DNA of 64,000 nucleotides from NCBI RefSeq assembly GCF_035917975.1, contig NZ_CP109130.1:4588001-4652000 (forward strand), in the 5' to 3' direction. The notes under the pieces are model-generated. The model saw only the letters and a list, made by a program, of their open reading frames with translations. It was not told the DNA's origin and did not search any database. Of this stretch, positions 1 through 7,734 are shown one piece after another. Each line of letters opens with the position of its first letter. The stretch's first letter is position 1. Made by a program: the position numbers and the translations under genes. This DNA is from Streptosporangium sp. NBC_01756. Lineage in GTDB: Bacteria; Actinomycetota; Actinomycetes; Streptosporangiales; Streptosporangiaceae.

Positions 1-1420
1 CGATGGGTGCCGTGGCGATGCCCGCCGCCCACACCTTGGGCTGGCTGCCCAGGCCGAGCAGGGTGAGGTAGCCGCCCCAGGAGGCTCCGGACAGGACGAG
101 CCGGTCGGGGTCGGCGATGCCGCGCGCGACCACGACCTCTCTGACGGCGGACACGTCGGACAGCTCGATGTGCCCGACCTCGCCGGTCAGCGCGTCCCGC
201 CAGGCCGAGCCGTAGCCGGTCGAGCCCCGGTAGTTGACCCGGACGACCGCGAAGCCGAGGTCCACCCATGCGGCGACCTGCGGCACGAAGGAGTCGTTGT
301 CCTGCGAACCCGGCCCGCCGTGCAGCAGGAAGACCGTCGGGAACGGTCCCGAGCCGCGTTCGGGCCGGGACACCAGTGCGTGGATCCACCCGTCGGGGCC
401 CTCCACGTCGACGTCCTCCACCGGAACGGACGGCGGGGAGGTGGGTCCGCCGTGGTTCAGCACCACATGGCCGCTGCTCGACCGGATCACCGGCGGGTGG
501 GCGCCGCTGGACCAGGAGTACTCGACGGAGCCGTCCGGGCGGGGCACGGCGGCGTCGATCACACCGTGCTGGGTCTCGATCGGGAAGAGCCTGCCGCCGG
601 GCAGGTCGTAGCGGTGCAGGTGGGTGCGGCCGCGGTTGCGCCGGACGACGAGCAGTGAGCGGCCGTCGTCGTACCAGTCCGCGGTGATCTCACCGGGGTC
701 GCGTAGCCAGATCTCCCGCCGGTCGTCACTCTCAGGATCCCAGACCAGCGGTTCCGGGCGGTTCCTGCGCTCGTGCAGGGTCAGCAGCCGTCGGTCGCCC
801 AGGATGGGCGCGAAGTGCAGGCCGAGGACGCCTCTGCCGGGACCGTCGTGCAGGTCGCCGACGGTGTCGCCGTTCTGCCTGACCACTCTGAGCGAGGGGT
901 GCCGGGAGTCGCCGTGCTCGCTGTGGCTGATCGCGATCAGGGAGCCGTCCAGGGACATGGCGGCCACCGAGGCGGCTTCGGCGTGCTCGTAGATCGTCTG
1001 GGCGGGCCGGCCGGGCCGTACGAGGTGGATCGTGAAACCCTCACCCGGCCGGGCGATGCCGATCGCGGCCTCGCCCGTCGCGGAGAGGGCGATCCCCGCC
1101 GGGTAGCCGGGTGCGAGCTCGACGGGCTCGTCGGGGCCGCCCGTGAAGGGCTGGCGCATCCAGCGGCCCCACTCGTCGCCGTCGGTGTCGGAGAACCACC
1201 AGATCGACTGGCCACCGGGATCGATCGCGCCGTGCGCGGTGCCCATGGGCCGGGTGGTCGCCTGGCGGGCGGAGCCCGTCGCCCGGTCCCAGGCGTAGAT
1301 CTCCCAGGCGCCGGAGGCGTTGCTGCGGTACATGGCGCGGGCGGGAGCCCGGTGCGCCCACACGGGCAGTGTCACGCGCGGCGCCTGGAACCTGGCCTGC
1401 CAGCGCTCCTCCGCCTTCAT
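1..1420 (-). CDS. S9 family prolyl oligopeptidase-like peptidase, C-terminus outside window
   Basis: Serine peptidase of the prolyl-oligopeptidase/acyl-peptide hydrolase family, probably cytosolic, cleaving small peptides. About 473 residues are visible. An N-terminal beta-propeller-type region has many short Trp/Asp-rich repeats, followed by the start of the alpha/beta-hydrolase domain with HGGPGSQ (oxyanion region) and the nucleophile elbow GASWGGY, whose Ser is residue 447. The catalytic Asp and His would lie beyond base 1. The ATG at 1420 is preceded by GGAGG about eight bases upstream, which fixes the start. It is the last of three minus-strand genes (rho, rlmA-like, peptidase), but the 170-bp gap to the methyltransferase suggests its own promoter. 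Confidence 0.88.
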   Translation of the reverse strand, partial: MKAEERWQARFQAPRVTLPVWAHRAPARAMYRSNASGAWEIYAWDRATGSARQATTRPMGTAHGAIDPGGQSIWWFSDTDGDEWGRWMRQPFTGGPDEPVELAPGYPAGIALSATGEAAIGIARPGEGFTIHLVRPGRPAQTIYEHAEAASVAAMSLDGSLIAISHSEHGDSRHPSLRVVRQNGDTVGDLHDGPGRGVLGLHFAPILGDRRLLTLHERRNRPEPLVWDPESDDRREIWLRDPGEITADWYDDGRSLLVVRRNRGRTHLHRYDLPGGRLFPIETQHGVIDAAVPRPDGSVEYSWSSGAHPPVIRSSSGHVVLNHGGPTSPPSVPVEDVDVEGPDGWIHALVSRPERGSGPFPTVFLLHGGPGSQDNDSFVPQVAAWVDLGFAVVRVNYRGSTGYGSAWRDALTGEVGHIELSDVSAVREVVVARGIADPDRLVLSGASWGGYLTLLGLGSQPKVWAAGIATAPI

Positions 1421-1593
1421 ATGCGTTCCCTCCGTCAAGGCGTTCGCTTCAGGCGTCCGGGCGCGGGCTCGCCGATTGCCGTCCAGTATGTCGGTTCCCT
1501 CACCCATTTGCCTGTGTAATGTGGCGGAATTTAGGACTAAATACCCCTTCAGTGACATGTGTTCTGAAGGAAACTGTCAAGCGCGCCACTTGA

Positions 1594-2424
1594 TCAGGAG
1601 GGGCGCTTGAAGGTAGACATGCGAAAAGAAGCGGTCACATAACTTGTTTTCGGTAGTTCCATTATTTTTCTTCGCATGTCTTCCGGCGCGGTGTGCCAGG
1701 CGCTGGGTCCCATCCCCACGACCGCCTCGACCGCCTCGTGCCCCAGGGCCATCTCGAACTCGTGGACGCTCTGCCCGGCTTCGACGAAGTGGCCGCCCAG
1801 GCTCTCCGCCACCCGCCGCTCCTTCGACTCGTCCACCGAGAGCAGCCCCAGCCGCTCCACCAGCGGTGCGAGGTGCCGTGCCGTGGGGGTGACCACCACC
1901 AGCGCACCGTCGTCCCGGAGCACCCGGGCGAACTCCGCCCCGTTGCGGGGCGCGAACACGTTGAGGACCACGTCCACCGTGCGGTCTCCGAGGGGCAGGG
2001 GCCGCCACACGTCGGCCACCACCGCCCCGAGCCGGGGATGAGCCCGCGCGGCCCGCCTGATGGCGTGCTTGGACACGTCCAACGCGATTCCGACGGCTCC
2101 CGGGATCCGGTCGAGTGCCCGGGAGAGGTAGTGCCCGGTCCCCGCGCCCGCGTCCGCGATCACCTTCACGTCGGTACGGCAGGCGCCGGCGACCGCCTCC
2201 GCCAGGGGGTCGAAATGCCCCGCCCCCAGAAAGGCCTCCCTGGCCGCCACCATCGCCGTGCTGTCGGCCGTGCCGGGGGACTGGGAACCGGTCAGCAGGC
2301 TGACATATCCCTGTCTGGCGACGTCGAAGGCATGGCCTTGTGTGCAGCGGAGAACCCGGTCGCCCAGGCTCAACCCGTCGCCGCAGACCGGGCAGATGAG
2401 AAAGTCGACGACGTCGTCCAGCAT
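1594..2424 (-). CDS. putative 23S rRNA (guanine-N1)-methyltransferase, RlmA family
   Basis: SAM-dependent methyltransferase of the RlmA/TlrB/MyrA group, which methylates G745 or G748 in helix 35 of 23S rRNA; some members give tylosin or mycinamicin resistance. The 276-aa product has the typical N-terminal zinc finger (Cys11, Cys14, Cys27, His31 in CPVC...CTQGH) and a class I SAM-binding motif DAGAGTGHYL at residues 91-100, followed by DVWRPLP and NVFAPRN. The family is clear. Whether the target is G745 or G748, and whether it protects against a macrolide, cannot be read from the sequence. The ATG at 2424 has GGGGGA just upstream. It lies 70 bp downstream of rho on the same strand. Confidence 0.85.
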   Translation of the reverse strand: MLDDVVDFLICPVCGDGLSLGDRVLRCTQGHAFDVARQGYVSLLTGSQSPGTADSTAMVAAREAFLGAGHFDPLAEAVAGACRTDVKVIADAGAGTGHYLSRALDRIPGAVGIALDVSKHAIRRAARAHPRLGAVVADVWRPLPLGDRTVDVVLNVFAPRNGAEFARVLRDDGALVVVTPTARHLAPLVERLGLLSVDESKERRVAESLGGHFVEAGQSVHEFEMALGHEAVEAVVGMGPSAWHTAPEDMRRKIMELPKTSYVTASFRMSTFKRPS

Positions 2425-2494
2425 TCCCCCATCATCCCGTCTTCCGGACGGGACCGGACGCCGCCCCGGTCCGCATCGCGGCCTGTCCGCAGGG

Positions 2495-3700
2495 TCAGGA
2501 GGTGGTCTGCTGGACCTGCCGGAGGAAGGCGTCGTTGGAGGGGGTCTCCCGGAGTCTGCCGGTGAGGAGCTCCAGTGCCTGCTGCTTCTCCAGTCCGCCC
2601 AGGGTGCGGCGGAGCCGCCAGGAGAGCTGGTGCTCGCGCGGGTCGAGGAGGATCTCCTCGCGGCGGGTGCCGGAGGCGTCGAGGTCGACGGCCGGATAGA
2701 GACGCTTGTCGGCGAGGGCGCGGCTGAGGCGCAGTTCCATGTTGCCGGTGCCCTTGAACTCCTCGAAGAGGGTGTCGTCCATCCGGGAGCCGGTCTCGAC
2801 CAGGACGGTGGCGAGGATGGTCAGCGAGCCGCCGTCCCGCAGGTTGCGGGCGGCGCCGAAGAAGCGGCGCGGGGGCAGCAGGGCGGCGGCGTCCAGGCCG
2901 CCGGCGAGGGTGCGTCCGCCGCCGGGGGCGAGGTTGTTGTAGGCGCGGGCCAGGCGGGTCAGGGAGTCGAGCAGGACGACGACGTCGTGGCCGGTCTCGG
3001 CGAGGCGCCTGGCGCGTTCGACGGCAAGCTCGGCCAGCGCGGTGTGGTCGCGGTCGGGCCGGTCGAACGTGGACGCGGCCACCTCGCCGCGGATGGACTC
3101 GCGCATCTCGGTGACCTCCTCGGGACGCTCGCCGACGAGCACGACCATGAGGTGGCAGTCGGGGTGGTTGCGGGTGATCGCGGCGGCCAGGTCCTGCAGG
3201 ACCATGGTCTTGCCCGCCTTGGGCGGGGCGACGATCAGGCCGCGCTGGCCCTTGCCGATCGGCGCGAACAGGTCGACGACCCGGGTGGTCATCGACTCGG
3301 TCTCCAGGCGGAGCCGCTCGCGCGGGTGGACCGGCGTCATGTCGGCGAAGTCGGGCCGCTGCCGCCAGTCGGCGGAGCCGTTCACGCTCTGGACGCCGTC
3401 CAGCCTGTCGTACGGCCTGCGGGCGGTGGCGACGACGTGGTCGCCGGGGCGCAGGCCGTACTGCCTGATCTGGGCGTGGGGGACGCGCACGTTGTCCGGG
3501 CCGGGCAGGTAACCGCGGGTGCGGATGTGGCCGGTCTTGTCGCGGACGTCGAGGAGGCCGGTCACGGTCTCGACGGGGGCGCCGTGCTCGCTCCCGGCGG
3601 GGGCGCCGCTCCCGTTCGCGGGGTAGGCGTCGCTTTCGCGCGGACGCGGCGGACGCGGGGTGCGCGAACGCTTCCTGGAGGTGGTGGTTTCGATGGTCAT
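2495..3700 (-). CDS. rho: transcription termination factor Rho, short form
   Basis: Rho is the hexameric RNA helicase that ends transcription. The product is 401 aa from the ATG at 3700, chosen because GAAAGG lies upstream and the preceding in-frame extension looks non-coding. After a basic, low-complexity N-terminus (1-40) comes the cold-shock-like RNA-binding fold (about 45-95, with [12 protein letters not shown]), then Walker A APPKAGKT at 158-165, a [11 protein letters not shown] Walker B region and the [17 protein letters not shown] secondary-channel segment. It lacks the N-terminal helical Rho_N domain and the long Arg/Asp/Gly-rich insertion normal in actinobacterial Rho, which usually exceeds 600 aa. 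It may therefore be a second, compact Rho paralogue. It lies upstream of the RlmA-like gene and divergent from the MBL gene. Confidence 0.88.
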   Translation of the reverse strand: MTIETTTSRKRSRTPRPPRPRESDAYPANGSGAPAGSEHGAPVETVTGLLDVRDKTGHIRTRGYLPGPDNVRVPHAQIRQYGLRPGDHVVATARRPYDRLDGVQSVNGSADWRQRPDFADMTPVHPRERLRLETESMTTRVVDLFAPIGKGQRGLIVAPPKAGKTMVLQDLAAAITRNHPDCHLMVVLVGERPEEVTEMRESIRGEVAASTFDRPDRDHTALAELAVERARRLAETGHDVVVLLDSLTRLARAYNNLAPGGGRTLAGGLDAAALLPPRRFFGAARNLRDGGSLTILATVLVETGSRMDDTLFEEFKGTGNMELRLSRALADKRLYPAVDLDASGTRREEILLDPREHQLSWRLRRTLGGLEKQQALELLTGRLRETPSNDAFLRQVQQTTS

Positions 3701-3934
3701 GGGTGACCTTTCACGGGGGAAAGGCCATCGCGGGCCTTTCGCGGAGGGAAGCTGGCTGCCCGGGCAGGCACGGTGCGGCGGGGTGCCCGAATGGACACGA
3801 TGTGACCGCACGCCTGGAAGGACGCGGCAGAATGAAGCGGAAAGCGGGGCGGATCATCGCACGCGGCTCGGCCGGCGGTGCGTCACGCCCGCTGTCACAG
3901 TAGCACCGTCAATCCGTATCGAACAGGAGACCGG

Positions 3935-4681
3935 ATGCCACACCAGTCTATAACAGTCGCGGGCGTCGAGGTGTTCCCGCTGTGTGACGCCGTGGGCCCG
4001 ATGGGTGATTCGATCCGGCGTCCGATGCCGGAGATGTTCCCCGGCGGCTGTCACGGCGAGTCCGACGAGTGGGTCCTGCACTTCCACTGCTACCTGCTCC
4101 GCGACGCGGCGGGCAGGACCGTGCTGGTGGACACCGGGATCGGTACGGAGAGCTCGCCGGCGGCGAGCTGGGCGCCGGTCCCCGGGGTGCTCGGTGCCGA
4201 GCTCGCCCGGGTGGGGGTGGGCCCCGACGAGGTCGACGCGGTGGTCATCACGCACCTGCACAGCGACCACGCGGGCGGCGCGGTGATCGACGGCGTGCCC
4301 GTCTTCGCCAACGCCCGGCACGTCCTCCAGCGGGCCGAGCTCGCCGCGGCGGGCGAGGGGATCCTCGACCACGTCGTCCGGCCACTGGGCGACCGGGTGC
4401 AGGTGGTGGACGGTCAGGCCGACGTGCTCCCCGGGGTCCGGGTGTTCCACACGCCGGGGCACACCCCGGGCCACCAGGTCGTCCAGGTGGGCGAGCTGGT
4501 GCTGACCGGCGACGTGGTGCTGCACCCGGTGCAGCTGGCCGACCCGAAGGTCCCCTACCTCTACGACACCGACCCCGAGCTCGCCGCGGCGACCCGTGTC
4601 GAGCTGCTGGAGCGGGTCAGGGCCGAGCGGGGGATGATCGCCACCGCCCATTTCGAGGAGCCTTTCACCAGGCTTCGCTGA
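3935..4681 (+). CDS. metallo-beta-lactamase-fold hydrolase
   Basis: MBL-fold zinc hydrolase of 248 aa, of the quorum-quenching lactonase/glyoxalase II-like branch. Metal ligands are visible: THLHSDHAGG (His107, His109, Asp111, His112), HTPGHTPGH in the second half and TGDVVLH carrying the bridging Asp. The actual substrate cannot be assigned. The ATG at 3935 is chosen because AGGAGA lies five bases upstream, rather than a longer in-frame ATG at 3878 with no ribosome binding site. It is divergent from rho across a 234-bp gap and convergent with the MFS gene downstream. Confidence 0.85.
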   Translation: MPHQSITVAGVEVFPLCDAVGPMGDSIRRPMPEMFPGGCHGESDEWVLHFHCYLLRDAAGRTVLVDTGIGTESSPAASWAPVPGVLGAELARVGVGPDEVDAVVITHLHSDHAGGAVIDGVPVFANARHVLQRAELAAAGEGILDHVVRPLGDRVQVVDGQADVLPGVRVFHTPGHTPGHQVVQVGELVLTGDVVLHPVQLADPKVPYLYDTDPELAAATRVELLERVRAERGMIATAHFEEPFTRLR

Positions 4682-4754
4682 CCGTGGTCTCCGCGGGTCC
4701 GTGAACCGGGTCGTCCGCCGGGACCGTTACGGCCCGCGGCTCCGCCGCGGCGGC

Positions 4755-4817
4755 CCGTACGGCGCGAGCGGTCTCGCGACCCCGTACGGCGTGAGCGGTC
4801 CCTCGCGACCCCGTACG
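4755..4817. repeat. tandem repeat, about 2.3 copies of a 27-29 bp unit
   Basis: Two near-identical units (4755-4781 and 4782-4810) begin CCGTACGGCG and end TCGCGACC, followed by a partial third copy CCGTACG. They lie in the 171-bp gap between the convergent MBL and MFS genes. The units are GC-rich and can form small hairpins. Function unknown. Confidence 0.7.
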
Positions 4818-4852
4818 CCGGCGCCCGCACGGGGGACCTCTCCCGCGACGTG

Positions 4853-6073
4853 TCAGGCGCTCGTCCGGGCGGCCAGGAGAATGCGCCGCGCCTTGCCCCG
4901 GTAGCGCAGGACCTGGACCGCGCCGAGCGCCCAGATGGGGTACTGCACGATGAAGGCCCAGCGGAACGCGTCCGGGCTGGTCTCCCCGACCAGTTCGAGG
5001 GTGACGCCGACCAGGGCGATCACCGACATGGACGCGACGAAGCCGCCGCCGTTCACGATGCCGGTGGCCGCGCCGATCCGGGCGGCCGGGTTGAAGGTCC
5101 TGGCGTAGTCGAAGCCGATCATCGACCCGGGGCCGTTGGCGGCGAGCACCGCCACCAGCAGGACGAGCAGCCAGAGCGGTGCCGGGCCGGGCCAGGCCAG
5201 TACGGCGGTCCACGCCGCGGCGGTGGTGCCGATCACGGTGAGGACCATCCGGGAGCGGTGGAACGGGAACCGCCCGGCGAGGTAGCCGAGCAGCGGCCCG
5301 CACACCATGCCGCACAGGGTCAGCGTGGACAGCAGCACACCCGCCGTGGAGGGGGACAGCCCCTGCCCCTGGACCAGGAACGGGTAGCCCCACAGCAGTT
5401 GGAACGCGGCGGCCGAGCACTGGGTGGCGGCGTGGGTCCACATGCCCAGCCGGGTGCCGGGCTCGGCCCAGGCGGCCTTCAGGCCGGGAGGGCCGTCCGC
5501 CCGCTCCGGGCGTGTGTCGCGCAACACCGTGACCAGGAGGAACGCCGACAGCACGCCCAGTCCGGCGGCGCCCAGGAAAGTGGGCGTCCAGCCGTAGGTG
5601 TGCAGGGACTGGATCAGGGGGACCGTCGAGGCGATCGCGCCCAGCTGCCCGATCAGCCCGGTGAGCTGGACCATCACCGGATTGCGGTGCGCGGGGAAGT
5701 GGAGGTTGACCAGCCGGATCACGCTGATGAACGTCATCGCGTCACCGCAGCCGATCAGCGCCCGGCCCGCGATCCCGGGCAGCAGCCCTTCGGCCAGTGC
5801 GAAGACGAGCTCGCCGCAGGCCATCACGGTGGCTCCGGCGACGAGCATGCGCTTGGACCCGAGCCGGTCGACGAGCACTCCGACGGGCACCTGCATGGCC
5901 GCGTAGACCAGCAGTTGCAGCATGGCCAGGGTGGAGAGCCCGGCCGCGCCGACGTCGAGCCTGGCGGCGGCCTCGATGCTGGAGACGCCGAGGGACTGGC
6001 GGTGGAAGACCGCGATGATGTAGGCGAGTACACCGATGGCCCAGAAGGTCACCGCTCTGGACCGTGGCGTCAT
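4853..6073 (-). CDS. MFS transporter
   Basis: Major facilitator superfamily carrier of 406 aa with about 12 predicted membrane helices. The sequence between helices 2 and 3, VDRLGSKRML, matches the MFS loop motif. The N-terminus (FWAIGVLAYIIAVFHRQSLG) resembles the nitrate/sugar-phosphate or anion:cation-symporter-like branch, but the substrate is not assignable. The ATG at 6073 has no Shine-Dalgarno. TAATAT lies seven bases upstream, which would place the transcription start at or next to the ATG, so a leaderless mRNA is likely. The gene stands alone between the convergent MBL gene and the SnoaL-like gene. Confidence 0.85.
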   Translation of the reverse strand: MTPRSRAVTFWAIGVLAYIIAVFHRQSLGVSSIEAAARLDVGAAGLSTLAMLQLLVYAAMQVPVGVLVDRLGSKRMLVAGATVMACGELVFALAEGLLPGIAGRALIGCGDAMTFISVIRLVNLHFPAHRNPVMVQLTGLIGQLGAIASTVPLIQSLHTYGWTPTFLGAAGLGVLSAFLLVTVLRDTRPERADGPPGLKAAWAEPGTRLGMWTHAATQCSAAAFQLLWGYPFLVQGQGLSPSTAGVLLSTLTLCGMVCGPLLGYLAGRFPFHRSRMVLTVIGTTAAAWTAVLAWPGPAPLWLLVLLVAVLAANGPGSMIGFDYARTFNPAARIGAATGIVNGGGFVASMSVIALVGVTLELVGETSPDAFRWAFIVQYPIWALGAVQVLRYRGKARRILLAARTSA

Positions 6074-6305
6074 GAGTTAGATATTACTTTTAGGGTTTTT
6101 TACGGATATGAGGGGGTCTGGCCTCCTAGGGAAGCCAGGGCGATCAGGAGCCGGCCGGCCGATCGCCACCGGGCAGCGTCCGGTTCCGTCTTCATGCACC
6201 GGGGTTGAATCCTCGCCTCCTGCCCTCTATACGTCCGTGACCCCTCGGAACCGGTCTGCCTGGTGCACAGACGCCGCCCTCGGGGTCGACTCTTGGACGG
6301 ATGGT

Positions 6306-6734
6306 TCAGGCCAGCCGGTCGGGGAGCGGGGCCAGCGTGTAGTTGTTCCAGACGTACGCGTCCATCTGGTGCTGGTCGCCGGAGAGGTTGATGACCCGGT
6401 CGACCTTGCCCTCGGCGTTGAAGTGCCACACCAGGGCCCAGGTGGTGTCGACCTTGCCGGTGCCCTCGGTGGTCCAGCCGCGGTGGATGTCGACCACGTA
6501 CTCCTCGTTGGCCTCCAGGAACAGTGGCTCGGCCTGGAAACCGGCCTTGCCGAGCTGGGTGAAGAAGGCCGCGACCTCCTCAACGCCGTGCTTGATTCCT
6601 GACAGCGGGTGGCGGCCCGGGATGGTCCACTCGATGCCGTCGGCGAGTACCGCGCGCATGCCGTCGAGGTCGTAGGTGGCGTAGGCCGCGAAGAACTTGT
6701 TGATGGCGTCGATCTTTGAGGTCTTGTCGCTCAT
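6306..6734 (-). CDS. SnoaL-like/NTF2-fold protein
   Basis: Small 142-aa cystatin/NTF2-like fold protein. The opening INKFFAAYATYDLDGMRAVLADGIEWTIPG... pattern, the GVEEVAAFFTQL segment and the terminal Trp/Asp-rich strands are typical of SnoaL-like ketosteroid-isomerase relatives. Such proteins bind small hydrophobic ligands or act as isomerases, hydrolases or stress proteins; no specific reaction can be given. The start at 6734 has GAAAGAG nine bases upstream. It is divergent from the LysR-type regulator across about 100 bp, the usual arrangement for a LysR target, but that regulator looks defective here. Confidence 0.82.
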   Translation of the reverse strand: MSDKTSKIDAINKFFAAYATYDLDGMRAVLADGIEWTIPGRHPLSGIKHGVEEVAAFFTQLGKAGFQAEPLFLEANEEYVVDIHRGWTTEGTGKVDTTWALVWHFNAEGKVDRVINLSGDQHQMDAYVWNNYTLAPLPDRLA

Positions 6735-6836
6735 GGTATCCGCTCTTTCGGTCGTTTGTCTGGTTCCTGCTTGCGTGGGTCGATCCTGCTGGAATACGCC
6801 GTAAATGTCGAATACCTGCATCCATAACCTGAAGGT

Positions 6837-7673
6837 AGGGATATCGACACCCGGCTGCTGCGCTACTTCGCGGCCGTAGCCGAGGAAGGGCACCTGACCC
6901 GGGCCGCGGAGCGGCTGTTCATCTCCCAACCGGCCCTGACCAAGCAGATCAAACAGTTGGAGACCCAACTGGGGGTCGAGCTGTTCACGCGCTCCCGGAT
7001 GGGCATGCCTCTCACCGAGACCGGGCGGGTGCTGGCCGAGCGGGTCCCGGTCGTCTTGGAGGACTGGGACATCGCATTGCGCGAGACGCGTGGCGCCTCC
7101 AGCCGCGCCTCCCGCGTCCTGCGAGTCGGATTCGTGGCCAGCGCCGCCAACGAGAGCACCCAGGAGATCATCGGCTCGTTCGCCCGGCGCCGTCCCGGCT
7201 GGCGGGTGGAGGTGCTGATCACCGAGCCACGCTGGGTCGGCATCCCCACCACCCATCCGCTCGCGGAGCTTGCCGAGATTCCTTTCCGTCAGCTGTGGGA
7301 CGAGCCGTTCGTGGCCACCCCGACCGAGTCGGGCTGGTGGCGTGACTACCGGCTGGCCACCGACGAGCGCGACGGCTGCCCCGTCAAGATCGGCGCCATC
7401 GCCAACAACCCGGACGAATGGCTGAGCGCGATCGCCAACGGTTACGGCGTCAGCCTCACCCCCGAGGCCACCGCCCGCTTCTACCAGCGCCCCGGGGTGA
7501 CCTATCGTCCCGTCACCGGCGTCAGTCCCAGTCAGGTCGGGGTCGCATGGGCACCCACAAGCGACAACGACGCCGTCATCGACGACTTCGTACGCGCCTG
7601 CCTGCGCCACCGCGCACCCACCACCGTCGAACCGGACACCAGGGCACCGATGAGAGAGGTCGGCGCCGACTGA
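6837..7673 (+). pseudogene. LysR-type regulator, start codon lost and internal deletion
   Basis: Reads as a LysR-family regulator: N-terminal winged HTH (DIDTRLLRYFAAVAEEG, then LTRAAERLFISQPALTKQ) and a C-terminal effector domain ending in VSLTPEATARFY...GVSPSQVGVAW. There are two defects. The reading frame opens after TAA at 6825 and contains no ATG, GTG or TTG at the family start; the codon where Met is expected (6837-6839) is AGG. In addition, RRPGWRVEVLITEPRWV joins two segments that in the family, from memory, are separated by some 35-40 residues (the WSDPTAGL...RLPF part), probably by deletion between two RVEV-type repeats. A TTG at 6957 would lose the HTH. Initiation at ATC 6843 cannot be excluded. 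It is divergent from the SnoaL-like gene. Confidence 0.72.
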
Positions 7674-7734
7674 TCAACTCCCAGGAACCGCCTGCTGGTC
7701 ATCCACCACTGACAACCCCCTCGGAACAGATCGT

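Noticed and set aside
170-1519. Several open frames opposite the S9 peptidase gene
   Set aside because: Shadow frames of a gene with a clear catalytic motif and start.
6735-7610. Extension of the SnoaL-like frame to 434 residues
   Set aside because: The extra part is antisense to the LysR gene; the ATG at 6734 has a good ribosome site and gives the family length.
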